47,643 bases of DNA, taken from assembly GCA_902788275.1 (NCBI GenBank), contig CADAJV010000016.1:1-47643 (forward strand), in the 5' to 3' direction. The notes under the pieces were generated by a model. It was given only the letters and a program-made list of their open reading frames with translations. It was not told the origin of the DNA and did not search any database. Shown one piece after another: positions 16,756 through 25,589 of this stretch. The position numbers were made by a program, and so were the translations under genes. Position 1 is the first letter of the stretch, and each line of letters starts with the position of its first letter. The stretch is from an uncultured Bacteroidales bacterium. GTDB lineage: Bacteria; Bacteroidota; Bacteroidia; Bacteroidales; Bacteroidaceae.

Positions 16756-17628
16756 ATGAACATACTTGTTACCGGAGCCAATGGTCAGCTAGGAACAGAG
16801 CTGCGCAATCTTGCACCTCTCTATGCAGACTGCAACATTGTTTTCACCGACGTGGCAGAGCTGGACATCACAGATGCTGTAGCTGTAGAGGCCGCCGTGG
16901 AAGAAAATGCGGTTGACCTCATTATCAACTGCGCGGCCTATACCGCTGTGGATAAGGCAGAGACCGACGTGGAGCGTGCCAGGGTGCTCAATGCTGAGGC
17001 TCCTGCGCTGTTGGCCAGAGCTGTGGCTGGTCGTGGCGGCGAAATCATCCATGTCTCCACCGACTATGTTTTTGGCGGTCAGGCCTGCACTCCTTACACA
17101 GAGGATATGCCCACAGCTCCCTGTTCTGTCTATGGGCGTACTAAGCTTGATGGCGAAAAGGGTGTCATTGCTGCTAACTCCCGCCATGTCATTGTGCGCA
17201 CGTCATGGCTCTATTCGCCTTATGGCAATAATTTCGTCAAGACGATGTTGCGCCTGGGCCGCGAGCGTGACAGGCTCAATGTCGTATTCGATCAGGTGGG
17301 CTCTCCCACTTATGCCGCAGACCTTGCCAAGGCTCTGCTCATAATTGCTACGGCAGCGGACAAGACCTACGGCGTTTTCCACTATAGTAATGAAGGTGTT
17401 ATTTCATGGTACGACTTCACCAAGGCCATTCATCGTCTGGCTGGCATAACATCCTGCGATGTACAGCCTATACTGAGTAGTCAGTATCCTACCCCGGCAG
17501 CGCGTCCCGCCTACTCGGTGTTTAGTAAGGAAAAAATCAAGCAGACCTACGGAGTGAGTGTTCCCTATTGGGAAGACTCGCTACGTCTATGTCTCCAGAG
17601 ACTGAATGCCTTTGCCGAGGGGTCTTGA
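16756..17628 (+). CDS. rfbD: dTDP-4-dehydrorhamnose reductase
   Basis: A 290-residue extended short-chain dehydrogenase that performs the last step of dTDP-L-rhamnose synthesis, reducing dTDP-4-keto-L-rhamnose with NAD(P)H. The Rossmann motif is GANGQLG (residues 7-13). The conserved TDYVFGG follows near residue 105, and the catalytic YxxxK is YGRTK near residue 131. TSWLYSPYGNNFVKTM is typical of RmlD. The product feeds surface polysaccharide synthesis. Other rml genes are absent here, so the pathway is scattered on the chromosome, as is usual in Bacteroidales. It follows DUF4924 by 4 nt. Confidence 0.95.
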   Translation: MNILVTGANGQLGTELRNLAPLYADCNIVFTDVAELDITDAVAVEAAVEENAVDLIINCAAYTAVDKAETDVERARVLNAEAPALLARAVAGRGGEIIHVSTDYVFGGQACTPYTEDMPTAPCSVYGRTKLDGEKGVIAANSRHVIVRTSWLYSPYGNNFVKTMLRLGRERDRLNVVFDQVGSPTYAADLAKALLIIATAADKTYGVFHYSNEGVISWYDFTKAIHRLAGITSCDVQPILSSQYPTPAARPAYSVFSKEKIKQTYGVSVPYWEDSLRLCLQRLNAFAEGS

Positions 17629-17689
17629 AAAAGCCATATAGAGTCTATGGCACCATAGCCACAATCGCCACGACAAAAACATATTTCCT

Positions 17690-19255
17690 ATGAACGAGAT
17701 AACACGCCGCCGTACCTTTGCTATCATTTCCCACCCCGATGCGGGTAAGACAACGCTTACTGAGAAGTTGCTGCTTTTTGGTGGGCAGATTCAGGTTGCC
17801 GGTGCGGTAAAGAACAACAAGATACGCAAGACCGCCACCTCCGACTGGATGGAGATAGAGAAGCAGCGCGGTATCTCCGTCACCACCAGCGTGATGGAGT
17901 TTGACTATAAGGACTACAAGGTCAACATCCTTGACACTCCAGGCCATCAGGACTTCGCGGAGGATACCTTCCGCACCCTAACCGCTGTGGACAGTGTAAT
18001 AATTGTAATCGACGGTGCCAAGGGCGTGGAGACCCAGACGCGCAAGTTGATGACCGTGTGTCGTATGCGCAAGACTCCTGTTATCATCTTTATTAACAAG
18101 ATGGACCGAGAGGGTCAGGATCCTTTCGACCTTCTCGATGAGTTGGAGCAGGAGCTGCAGATAAAGGTGCGCCCGCTAAGTTGGCCTATCAATCAGGGTG
18201 AGCGCTTCAAGGGTGTGTATAATATCTATGAGCGCAACCTCAACCTCTTCACCCCGGACAAGCAGAAGGTCACCGAGCATGTGGAAGTGGCCATCGACAG
18301 CTCTGACCTGGAGGCTCACGTGGGTGACAAGGATGCCGCCAAACTGCGTGAAGACCTTGAACTGATTGACGGAGTTTATCCCGAGTTTGACGTTAACACC
18401 TACCTTAGCGCAGATGTGGCGCCAGTGTTCTTCGGCTCCGCGCTCAACAACTTTGGCGTGCAGGAGTTGCTCGACTGTTTCGTGGAGATTGCCCCCTCGC
18501 CCAGGCCTGTTCAGGCAATGGAGCGGGTGGTAGAGCCAGAGGAGAGTAAATTTACAGGTTTTATCTTCAAGATTACTGCCAATATCGACCCCAACCATCG
18601 CTCGTGTATCGCCTTCTGCAAGGTGTGCAGCGGTAGGTTTGTCAGGAATGCGCCCTATCTCCTTGTGCGAAGCGGCAAATCAGTGCGTTTCTCGTCCCCC
18701 ACCCAGTTTATGGCACAACGCAAGAGTACCATTGATGAGGCTTGGCCCGGTGACATAGTGGGACTACCCGATAATCAGATGTTTAAGATAGGTGACACCC
18801 TCACCGAGGGCGAGCAGCTTCACTTTAAGGGCTTGCCCAGTTTCTCGCCTGAGTTGTTCAAATACATTGAGAACGCCGACCCCATGAAGGCCAAGCAGCT
18901 TAATAAGGGTATTGAGCAGTTGATGGACGAAGGTGTGGCGCAGCTGTTTGTCAATCAGTTTAATGGCCGCAAGATTATTGGCACTGTCGGTCAGCTGCAG
19001 TTTGAGGTTATCCAGTATCGCCTGGAGAATGAGTATAATGCCAAGTGCCGCTGGGAGCCCATCAGTCTCTACAAGGCCTGTTGGATAGAGAGCGATGACC
19101 AGGCTGAGCTCGATAATTTCAAACGTCGCAAGTACCAGTACATGGCTAAGGATCGCGACGGGCGCGACGTATTTCTGGCCGACAGCGGATATGTGTTGCA
19201 GATGGCTCAGCAGGATTTCAAGAATATCAAATTCCACTTTACTAACGATTTCTAA
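17690..19255 (+). CDS. prfC: Peptide chain release factor 3
   Basis: This 521-residue translational GTPase removes RF1/RF2 from the ribosome after peptide release. G motifs are intact: G1 [13 protein letters not shown] (residue ~14), switch [11 protein letters not shown]3 DTPGHQDF, G4 [12 protein letters not shown]. The IEKQRGI and DWMEIEKQ context and length of about 525 separate it from EF-G. Domains II and III follow in the C-terminal half. It is separated from rfbD by 61 nt and directly abuts tsaC: the TAA at 19253-19255 is followed at once by the tsaC ATG, implying translational coupling of two translation-related genes. Confidence 0.96.
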   Translation: MNEITRRRTFAIISHPDAGKTTLTEKLLLFGGQIQVAGAVKNNKIRKTATSDWMEIEKQRGISVTTSVMEFDYKDYKVNILDTPGHQDFAEDTFRTLTAVDSVIIVIDGAKGVETQTRKLMTVCRMRKTPVIIFINKMDREGQDPFDLLDELEQELQIKVRPLSWPINQGERFKGVYNIYERNLNLFTPDKQKVTEHVEVAIDSSDLEAHVGDKDAAKLREDLELIDGVYPEFDVNTYLSADVAPVFFGSALNNFGVQELLDCFVEIAPSPRPVQAMERVVEPEESKFTGFIFKITANIDPNHRSCIAFCKVCSGRFVRNAPYLLVRSGKSVRFSSPTQFMAQRKSTIDEAWPGDIVGLPDNQMFKIGDTLTEGEQLHFKGLPSFSPELFKYIENADPMKAKQLNKGIEQLMDEGVAQLFVNQFNGRKIIGTVGQLQFEVIQYRLENEYNAKCRWEPISLYKACWIESDDQAELDNFKRRKYQYMAKDRDGRDVFLADSGYVLQMAQQDFKNIKFHFTNDF

Positions 19256-19846
19256 ATGAAGCACAATAGAGAATGGCCATTTGACAAGGAAGACATGGCT
19301 GAGGCAGTGAGAGTGCTCAAGGCTGGTGGAGTAATCCTTTATCCTACTGATACCGTGTGGGGTTTGGGCTGCGATGCCACTAACGCGGAAGCCGTAGAGC
19401 GCATATATAAGATTAAGCAGCGCGATGACAGCAAGGCTCTCATAGTGCTGGCCGACAGCGATGCCATGATTAGCCGCTACGTGGTAGAGCCGCCTGAGGT
19501 GGCGTGGGATGTCATAGAGTTGGCCAATAAACCGACGACCATCATCTTCGACCAAGGGCGTAACCTTGCCCCTAATCTGCTGGCACAGGATGGCAGTGTT
19601 GGCATTCGCCTTAGTCGCGAGGACTTCTCCAGTCAATTGTGCTTCCATCTCCGCAAGCCAATTGTCTCCACGTCTGCCAATATCAGCGGTCAGCCTACAC
19701 CGCGTATTTTCCGCGAAATCACCGAGGAAATTCGCCAGCAGGTGGACTACGTTGTCAGCTATAGGCAGCACGATACCATACCCGCTGCTCCATCGTCAGT
19801 CATCAGGCTTGGACGTGGCGGAGAAGTGAAGGTTATCAGAAAATAA
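19256..19846 (+). CDS. tsaC: L-threonylcarbamoyladenylate synthase (TsaC/Sua5 family)
   Basis: A 196-residue YrdC-domain enzyme that makes threonylcarbamoyl-AMP from threonine, bicarbonate and ATP, the first step of tRNA t6A37 synthesis. The family signature is YPTDTVWGLGCDA (residues ~30-42) followed by the KxR motif in IYKIKQRDDSKAL, and the late STSANISGQPTP. It lacks the extra C-terminal Sua5 domain, so it is the short TsaC form. The gene starts on the base after the prfC stop. Its pathway product is the substrate modified by MtaB, encoded 8 kb upstream. Confidence 0.94.
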   Translation: MKHNREWPFDKEDMAEAVRVLKAGGVILYPTDTVWGLGCDATNAEAVERIYKIKQRDDSKALIVLADSDAMISRYVVEPPEVAWDVIELANKPTTIIFDQGRNLAPNLLAQDGSVGIRLSREDFSSQLCFHLRKPIVSTSANISGQPTPRIFREITEEIRQQVDYVVSYRQHDTIPAAPSSVIRLGRGGEVKVIRK

Positions 19847-19860
19847 ATGAAAAAAGGAAG

Positions 19861-21624
19861 ATGAGTAATTTCTTAATGAAGATAACGACATGGATTAAGA
19901 CTCACCTCAAGGGCAAACAGCTGATTTTGCTTTTGAGTCTTATGGTTGGCGTGTTTACCGCGCTGGCCGCCTTGGTGCTTAAGAATCTCATCGAACTTAT
20001 TGCGCACTTGCTTACCCACGGTTTTGACATTACCCATATCAACTGGCTTTATCTGGTATATCCTGCCATCGGTGTGCTGCTCAGTGCAATATTCATCCGC
20101 TATATTGTGCGTGACGATATCGGTCACGGAGTGACCAAGATTCTTTTTGCCATCTCGCGCCGGCGGGGTAGGATAAAGGCCCACAACTGCTGGTCGAGCG
20201 TCATAGCCAGTAGTATCACTATCGGCTTTGGTGGCTCGGTGGGCGCAGAGTCGCCCATCGTACTTACGGGTTCGGCCATCGGCTCATCGCTTGGCAGGAT
20301 TTTTCGCGTTGATCAGAAGACACTGATGCTCCTTATTGGCTGCGGAGCTGCAGGGGCTATTGCCGGTATCTTCAAGGCTCCCTTTGCCGGACTGCTTTTT
20401 ACGCTTGAGGTATTGATGCTCGATCTAACGATGTCCCATCTGGTGCCGCTGCTTGTGTCGTGCGTGACAGCTTCTATACTTACCTTTGCCATCAGCGGAT
20501 TTGACTCAATGTTTGTTTGCCGTAACGTTGAGGAGTTTCGTATAGCCTATGTATGGCCGGTGATAGTATTGGGCATAGCCTGCGGCCTTGTTTCGCTATA
20601 TTTTACCAAGGTCACCAACGCCATAGAGACTCTTTTTCGCAAGATTCGCGGTATGTATACGAAATGGGTGATAGGTGGCGTAATCCTCAGCACGCTGGTG
20701 TTTTTCTTCCCCATGCTGTATGGCGAGGGCTATGGCACCATCAATAATCTGCTTAACGGCAATCCTGCCGACCTGCTAAACAATTCGCCGTTCTACGGCA
20801 CCAATATGCTGCTTGTCATACTTGGATGCGTAATCCTCTTCAAGGCAGTGGCCTCAACGGTGACCACCAGTGCCGGTGGCTGCGGCGGACTGTTTGCTCC
20901 TTCTCTGTTTCTGGGCTGTATTACTGGCTTCCTCTTTGCCAGTCTATGGAATATGTGGGGACTCATTTCGCCAATGCCCGCCACTATCAGTTGCCTGCTG
21001 GGCATGGCGGCGGTGATGGCGGCGGTGATGCATGCACCGCTGACCAGCATCTTCCTTATAGCTGAGATTACCGGAGGCTACGACCTGCTTGTTCCGTTGA
21101 TGCTAGTGACGGTTATCTCCTACATTACAATTAATATCTTTGAGCGCCACAGCATCTACTCAATGCGCTTGGCACAGAAGGGCGAACTCGTTACCCACCA
21201 CAAGGATCAGGCCATTCTTACTCTGATGAGCCTTGACAGTGTCATCGACAGATATTGCATGAGGATTGCTCCCGACATGACGCTTGGCGATATGGTCCAC
21301 CTTTTGGCTAAGGAGAAGGAGAACACCTTCCCCGTGGTTGACGGAGCCGACAATCTGCGCGGTCTCATCAATCTGGCGGATATCCGCAAGGTGCTCTTCC
21401 GCCAGGAACTTTACAATGTCTTTACCGCTGAGCAGCTGATGCAGGATGCGCCTGATATTATAAGCATCAATACGCCCATGACCCATGTCATGGCCAGCTT
21501 TGAGAAGTTTGGCACCGATGTGCTGCCAGTGGTGGACGAGAACGCCCGCTTCGTGGGTATTATCCACAAGACGGCTCTCTTTGAGGCCTATCGCCAGACT
21601 CTGGTGGATTTCTCGGAAGAGTAA
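19861..21624 (+). CDS. ClC-family chloride channel/transporter with C-terminal CBS pair
   Basis: A 587-residue inner-membrane protein. Residues ~20-440 form the ClC membrane core with the selectivity motif written as GGSVGAESPIV (residues ~122-132), in which the Glu corresponds to the gating glutamate; it is kept, which favours an H+/Cl- exchanger. The first signature GSGIP is replaced by GHGVTKI, as in other divergent ClC proteins of Bacteroidetes. GIFKAPFAGLLFTLEV and AGGCGGLFAPSLFLG are typical. Residues ~455-580 hold two CBS domains that may bind nucleotides. It lies 14 nt after tsaC and 51 nt before fmt. Confidence 0.92.
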   Translation: MSNFLMKITTWIKTHLKGKQLILLLSLMVGVFTALAALVLKNLIELIAHLLTHGFDITHINWLYLVYPAIGVLLSAIFIRYIVRDDIGHGVTKILFAISRRRGRIKAHNCWSSVIASSITIGFGGSVGAESPIVLTGSAIGSSLGRIFRVDQKTLMLLIGCGAAGAIAGIFKAPFAGLLFTLEVLMLDLTMSHLVPLLVSCVTASILTFAISGFDSMFVCRNVEEFRIAYVWPVIVLGIACGLVSLYFTKVTNAIETLFRKIRGMYTKWVIGGVILSTLVFFFPMLYGEGYGTINNLLNGNPADLLNNSPFYGTNMLLVILGCVILFKAVASTVTTSAGGCGGLFAPSLFLGCITGFLFASLWNMWGLISPMPATISCLLGMAAVMAAVMHAPLTSIFLIAEITGGYDLLVPLMLVTVISYITINIFERHSIYSMRLAQKGELVTHHKDQAILTLMSLDSVIDRYCMRIAPDMTLGDMVHLLAKEKENTFPVVDGADNLRGLINLADIRKVLFRQELYNVFTAEQLMQDAPDIISINTPMTHVMASFEKFGTDVLPVVDENARFVGIIHKTALFEAYRQTLVDFSEE

Positions 21625-21675
21625 GAAGGAATCAGTGAATAGTAATTAAGTTTTTGGGAAGTTGGCAATAAGAAT

Positions 21676-22641
21676 ATGGATAAGAAAGATTTGCGTATAG
21701 TTTACCTGGGCACTCCCGATTTTGCCGTGGAGGCTCTAAAGGCTCTTGTTGAGGGTGGTTACAATGTCGTGGGTGTGGTCACTATGCCCGACAAGGCTGT
21801 GGGTCGGCACCAGAACCACCTGCAGGCCAGCCCTGTAAAGGAATATGCCGTGCAGAAAGGTCTGCCGGTGTTGCAGCCGGAGCGTCTGAAGGACGAGCAG
21901 TTTATAGAGCAGCTTAGGGCGTTCAGGGCAGATTTGCAGATAGTTGTGGCTTTCAGGATGCTGCCCGAGGTGGTGTGGGCCATGCCGCGTCTGGGTACTT
22001 TTAATATTCATGCGTCATTGCTGCCGCAGTATCGTGGAGCCGCGCCCATCAACTGGGCCATTATCAATGGCGACAAGGAGAGCGGTCTCACCACGTTTTT
22101 CCTGCAGCACGATATTGATACGGGCAATATTATCGACCAAGTGCGCGTGCCTATTGGCGAAAATTGCACCTTCGGCGAACTGCACGATAAGTTGATGGCA
22201 CTCAGCGGCGCCTTGGCTGTCAAGACGGTTGACAGCATTATTGACGGCACAGTCAGCAGTACTCCGCAGAGCGAGTTTGCCACGGATGAGCCGCTACGCC
22301 CGGCTCCTAAGATTTTTAAGGAGACATGCCGTATCGACTTGACAAAATCCCTCGATGAAATCTATGATTTTATTCGCGGGCTCTCTCCCCACCCAGGCGC
22401 GTGGGCACTGCTACAGAACGGTGCTATGCAGCAGGAGATAAAGATTTTTGGGGCGCAGAAGGTGGTGCAGTCGCACGACTGCGCCGAGGGCACGGTGCTG
22501 CCAGGACGCAAGACGCTCGACATTGCGGTGCGTGGCGGAATGCTACGTATTACGGAGCTTCAGCTCGCGGGCAAGAAGCGTATGCCTGCGGCAGCTTTTC
22601 TTAATGGCTTTAAGTTCAGTGGCGGGGAGGTCTTAATCTGA
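21676..22641 (+). CDS. fmt: Methionyl-tRNA formyltransferase
   Basis: A 321-residue enzyme that formylates Met-tRNAfMet with 10-formyl-THF for translation initiation. The N-terminal formyltransferase domain starts IVYLGTPDFAVEAL; the catalytic Asn and His are in FNIHASLLPQYRGAAPINWA (residues ~111-130), and the conserved Asp in HDIDTGNII near residue 150. The C-terminal domain (from about residue 205) binds tRNA. Length matches the family. It closes the plus-strand run and converges with the DUF4834-pssA-psd operon, with only 86 nt between their ends. Confidence 0.96.
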   Translation: MDKKDLRIVYLGTPDFAVEALKALVEGGYNVVGVVTMPDKAVGRHQNHLQASPVKEYAVQKGLPVLQPERLKDEQFIEQLRAFRADLQIVVAFRMLPEVVWAMPRLGTFNIHASLLPQYRGAAPINWAIINGDKESGLTTFFLQHDIDTGNIIDQVRVPIGENCTFGELHDKLMALSGALAVKTVDSIIDGTVSSTPQSEFATDEPLRPAPKIFKETCRIDLTKSLDEIYDFIRGLSPHPGAWALLQNGAMQQEIKIFGAQKVVQSHDCAEGTVLPGRKTLDIAVRGGMLRITELQLAGKKRMPAAAFLNGFKFSGGEVLI

Positions 22642-22645
22642 TTTT

Positions 22646-22695
22646 CTAGTCTCACTAGTCTTACTAGTCCTACTGGTATTTACTAGTTTTACCAG
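22646..22695 (+). repeat. 9-bp tandem repeats (ACTAGTCTT type)
   Basis: The phrase CTAGT or a one-base variant recurs about every 9-10 nt six times between the convergent ends of fmt and the DUF4834 gene. No coding function is apparent. Confidence 0.6.
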
Positions 22696-22715
22696 ATATC
22701 CTTGCTAACTTCCAA

Positions 22716-22738
22716 TAAAAAAAGGAGCTACAGCTCCT
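22716..22738 (-). terminator. Intrinsic terminator overlapping the DUF4834 stop codon
   Basis: On the minus strand the arms AGGAGCT and AGCTCCT (22732-22738 and 22723-22729) are followed by a run of T (22717-22723). The last codons GAG GAG CTG and the TAG stop form part of the hairpin. Confidence 0.8.
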
Positions 22739-22967
22739 CGTAGTCCACGTATTCCCCTTCGTTTTTGCCGATAGGCTGTTCGCCATAGTTGGCTTTCTTT
22801 GTTGTGGACTGTTGTCGCGTAGTCGTTTGTTGCCGGTGCGAGGATGTTTGCTGTCGTTGCTGCTGTTCGCCACCGATGGTGCCGAAGGCATCGCGCCAGA
22901 TTGAGCCGATGGCCTTAGCGCAGAAATAGACGATTATGAATAGTAGGAGCAGGCTAAGCACGCTCAT
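22728..22967 (-). CDS. DUF4834 family small membrane protein
   Basis: A 79-residue protein with one N-terminal transmembrane segment (residues ~3-20), then a Gln/Thr-rich, low-complexity middle and an acidic end (EGEYVDYEEL). It matches the layout of the Bacteroidetes DUF4834 family, whose function is unknown. It overlaps the 3' end of pssA by 14 nt, so it is the last gene of the psd-pssA operon, and its stop codon lies inside the terminator hairpin. A link with phospholipid synthesis is suggested only by position. Confidence 0.78.
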   Translation of the reverse strand: MSVLSLLLLFIIVYFCAKAIGSIWRDAFGTIGGEQQQRQQTSSHRQQTTTRQQSTTKKANYGEQPIGKNEGEYVDYEEL

Positions 22968-23739
22968 TTTTCAGAAGTTTCTTACTGGTGATTAGTGAAA
23001 GGATAATGTACCACGCTATCACAGCGCCGATGGCGGCAATGAGGCGAGTGAGGCTGCACATTGCGCCTATGGCCAGCAGCAGCATGGAACTGAGCAGGAA
23101 GATATAGCGCACCTTGTTGTCCTGCCAGCTGAAGTTCTTGAATTTCAGGGCAAATAAGGGCTTCTCGCAGATAAGCAGCGCGCAGCTGATGATAATCAGC
23201 ACGCACATAACCACTATGCCAGCCAGGCTGTAGTGCCAGTTGCTGCTGTTGAGGGTGAGCCAGTCGGGGTGGTTGCCCAGGGTGATGACCGCGGAGGCCA
23301 CCAGCAGGGCATTGGCGGGGGTGGGCAGTCCTATGAAGGAGTAGGTCTGCCGTTCGTCGGTATTGAACTTGGCCAGTCTCAGTGCAGAGAAGGCGGCTAT
23401 GAGGAAGGCGGCGGCGTTGAGATAGCGCAGCGGATTGCCAGCCAGTGAGATGTCGGCCTGTGACACGTAGGTCTGAATATATGCCGAGAGCAGCGTGAAC
23501 ACCATAGTGGCGGGTGCAAGGCCGAAGGTGATGAGGTCGGCCAGCGAGTCAATCTCCTTGCCCATTGGGGAGCTGACGCCCAGCTTGCGCGCAGCGAAGC
23601 CATCGAAGAAATCAAACAAGGCGCCCATCACGATGAGCAGCAGGGCCATCATCGGGCGCGAGTGGAAGGCATAGGTTACGGCAATGCAACCGCACATCAG
23701 GTTGCACAGCGTAATAGTGTTGGGAATGTGTCGTTTCAT
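22954..23739 (-). CDS. pssA: CDP-diacylglycerol--serine O-phosphatidyltransferase
   Basis: A 261-residue integral membrane enzyme that joins CDP-diacylglycerol and serine to phosphatidylserine. The CDP-alcohol phosphotransferase motif DGx2ARx8Gx3Dx3D is complete: Asp46-Gly47, Ala50-Arg51, Gly60, Asp64, Asp68. It opens [16 protein letters not shown], typical of the Bacillus-type PssA, and has several hydrophobic helices. Its start overlaps the psd stop by 4 nt, and its end overlaps the DUF4834 gene by 14 nt. Together with Psd it gives phosphatidylethanolamine, the main phospholipid. Confidence 0.96.
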   Translation of the reverse strand: MKRHIPNTITLCNLMCGCIAVTYAFHSRPMMALLLIVMGALFDFFDGFAARKLGVSSPMGKEIDSLADLITFGLAPATMVFTLLSAYIQTYVSQADISLAGNPLRYLNAAAFLIAAFSALRLAKFNTDERQTYSFIGLPTPANALLVASAVITLGNHPDWLTLNSSNWHYSLAGIVVMCVLIIISCALLICEKPLFALKFKNFSWQDNKVRYIFLLSSMLLLAIGAMCSLTRLIAAIGAVIAWYIILSLITSKKLLKNERA

Positions 23740-24458
23740 GGTTGTTCTTTGCCGTTGAGGCGAGCAATAACTGTGCTGTTGCCCACTGTGGGCTGTCCTA
23801 TCTTGACGAGCACCTCGGCATCGAGGGGAAGGAATACGTCCACGCGGCTGCCGAACTTGATGAATCCGAGGTGTTCATCAATAAAGCAACTGTCGCCTTC
23901 GCGGGCATAGGTGACGATGCGGCGGGCAATGGCTCCGGCAATCTGGCGTACCAAAATCTCGCCGTATTGCTCGGTCTCTATTACGATGGTGGAGCGTTCG
24001 TTCTCCATGCTGGCCTTGGGCAGCCAGGCTTTGTGGAAGTTGCCGTTCTCATGTTCCACCTTCTTGACCACGCCATCCACCGGGAACCAGTTGGCGTGGA
24101 CATTGGTGAGCGACATAAAGATGGACACCATCTTGCGCGGTGCGCGGAAGTACTCGTTTTCCTCCACATCTTCCACCACCACGACCTTGCCGTCGGCGGG
24201 AGCTACCACCACTCCGTCGGTCTCGCCCTGGAAGTAGCGGATGGGGCAGCGGAAGAAGTTAACCATAATGGCATAGACCACCAGCGAGACACCCAGTACC
24301 GTATAGAATATGAAGTCGAGATGGAGCAGGTGGACGAATATCCAGAAGCAGAGCGCGTTGAGCACCAGCAGCAGCAGGCCGCTGACAGTGAGGGTGGATG
24401 TGCCCTCGTGGTGCAGGCGAATCTTTTTAATCTTCTTTATCTTGCCTAAGCTTTTCAT
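23736..24458 (-). CDS. psd: Phosphatidylserine decarboxylase proenzyme
   Basis: A 240-residue short-type (Psd class II-like) proenzyme that decarboxylates phosphatidylserine to phosphatidylethanolamine. The N-terminus is basic (KIKKIKKIR), then two hydrophobic segments (~22-44 and 50-67). The autocleavage site that yields the pyruvoyl group is Gly203-Ser204 in [10 protein letters not shown], replacing the LGST motif of E. coli. Conserved VVAPADGKV and [11 protein letters not shown] are present. It is the first gene of the psd-pssA-DUF4834 operon, with ATGA overlap to pssA. Confidence 0.96.
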   Translation of the reverse strand: MKSLGKIKKIKKIRLHHEGTSTLTVSGLLLLVLNALCFWIFVHLLHLDFIFYTVLGVSLVVYAIMVNFFRCPIRYFQGETDGVVVAPADGKVVVVEDVEENEYFRAPRKMVSIFMSLTNVHANWFPVDGVVKKVEHENGNFHKAWLPKASMENERSTIVIETEQYGEILVRQIAGAIARRIVTYAREGDSCFIDEHLGFIKFGSRVDVFLPLDAEVLVKIGQPTVGNSTVIARLNGKEQP

Positions 24459-24499
24459 TATTTTACTTGTCTGCCTTATGTCCGGCAGGTATCAATATG

Positions 24500-24507
24500 C
24501 AAATATA
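24500..24507 (-). promoter_or_regulatory. Predicted -7 element of the psd operon
   Basis: Minus-strand TATATTTG fits TAnnTTTG, 41 nt before the psd ATG; TTTG at 24531-24534 lies 23 nt upstream, a little far. Confidence 0.45.
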
Positions 24508-24608
24508 GGCATTTTTTGTGGCAGGTTACACAAAAGAACGATTTTTTTGCCTTTTTTAGCGTTAATGAAACATTTTTTAAGACAAAAGGTGTAAAAGGTA
24601 ATACAGAT

Positions 24609-24632
24609 GCCCTCTCCGCGAAGTGAGAGGGC
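24609..24632 (-). terminator. Hairpin after the MarR-type gene
   Basis: A perfect 8-bp stem (GCCCTCTC with GAGAGGGC) lies just beyond the MarR-type stop codon. A T-rich stretch follows on the minus strand only after several bases, so efficiency is uncertain. Confidence 0.55.
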
Positions 24633-24639
24633 AGGAGAG

Positions 24640-25191
24640 TTATCGCTTGCCGGATGCAGCTGCGTGCATACGTCTCACGGCGCGGCGGTTGGCTTCGGCA
24701 GTGCGATGCTGTTCTTCCGACTGTTTCTGGGCTCGCTGCTGCTCCTGTCGCCGCAGGTTTTCCAGCACTATGTTGAGTGAGTTTTGGGCAGTCAGCATCT
24801 CCATTTTACTCAAGCCGCGCAGGCATTCCTTGAGTGTGCGCACGGCAATGGCCTGTGCGTGGTCAACCATGTTAAGGCCCTTGATGGTGAGCGAGATGTA
24901 GTTGCGGCGGAAGTCCACCCTTGCCTTGCGGCGGGTGACTAGGTGCATCTCCTCCAGCACGTTGATGGTGCGCGTCATGGTGGGCTTGCTGAATGACGTA
25001 GCCTCGCATAGGTCCTGCTGTGTGCAGAGGTCGCGGCTGCTGATGGCCATCAGCACGTCCCACTGCTCGCCGGTAACCTCCAGGCCGGCGGCACGGAAGT
25101 CGGCATTAAGCCGGCGGCGCAGGGCAGTGCTTACCTTGCCGTTCATCAGGGCGAAGATAAGGCGGTAGTCTAAGGTGGTGGTGGGAGTCAT
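24640..25191 (-). CDS. MarR-family transcriptional regulator
   Basis: A 183-residue winged helix-turn-helix protein. The domain covers about residues 10-145: GLEVTGEQWDVLMAIS leads into the recognition region CEATSFSKPTMTRTINVLEEMHLVTRR, and the wing is KARVDFRRNYISLT. A charged, Gln/Arg-rich tail (residues ~147-183) is extra compared with standard MarR proteins of about 140-150 residues and could be disordered. MarR dimers usually repress nearby or their own promoter. It is divergent from the FAS1/SusCD operon, with about 400 nt between starts, so control of that operon is possible but unproven. Ligand unknown. Confidence 0.88.
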   Translation of the reverse strand: MTPTTTLDYRLIFALMNGKVSTALRRRLNADFRAAGLEVTGEQWDVLMAISSRDLCTQQDLCEATSFSKPTMTRTINVLEEMHLVTRRKARVDFRRNYISLTIKGLNMVDHAQAIAVRTLKECLRGLSKMEMLTAQNSLNIVLENLRRQEQQRAQKQSEEQHRTAEANRRAVRRMHAAASGKR

Positions 25192-25589
25192 ACGCAGAAA
25201 CTTTGTTTTTGTTTGTGCAAAGATAGTGATTTTGCGCCTTAAAATGTCGTAGTTTGTCAGTAAAATAAAAAAGATTGTTGTCTGTTCAGGGTCAGTTGGG
25301 CCTGCCTGTATATTTATATATTATGTTCGCGCGTACATTATTTTATTTATTTAAGCGGTGACTGGAAAGGTCTTCATCTTCTAAAACGGGCACTTGCAGA
25401 GAGGGTGCGAATATGTATGTAAAGGAGGTTTTTTCAGGTTTTTTAGCAGTAAAAACGGAAATAAATGCTAATAAATGTCATTTTGTGGTGCTAAAATGTG
25501 GTTGGTTTAATAAGATTTCTTAATTTTGTCCCTTACATAGTGTAACTATGTCCGCGTGATTAAATCAAAATTATATAAATTTAAACTCA
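25192..25589. promoter_or_regulatory. Divergent regulatory region between marR-type gene and FAS1/SusCD operon
   Basis: No gene is seen in this 398-nt AT-rich stretch. Leftwards, TATCTTTG at 25218-25225 (minus) is the likely -7 of the MarR gene. Rightwards, TAATTTTG at 25521-25528 with TTG at 25502-25504 is the likely operon promoter. Directly at the expected transcription start lies an inverted repeat ACATAGT-GTA-ACTATGT (25535-25551), which could be an operator or a 5' hairpin. I found no second copy near the MarR gene. Confidence 0.6.
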
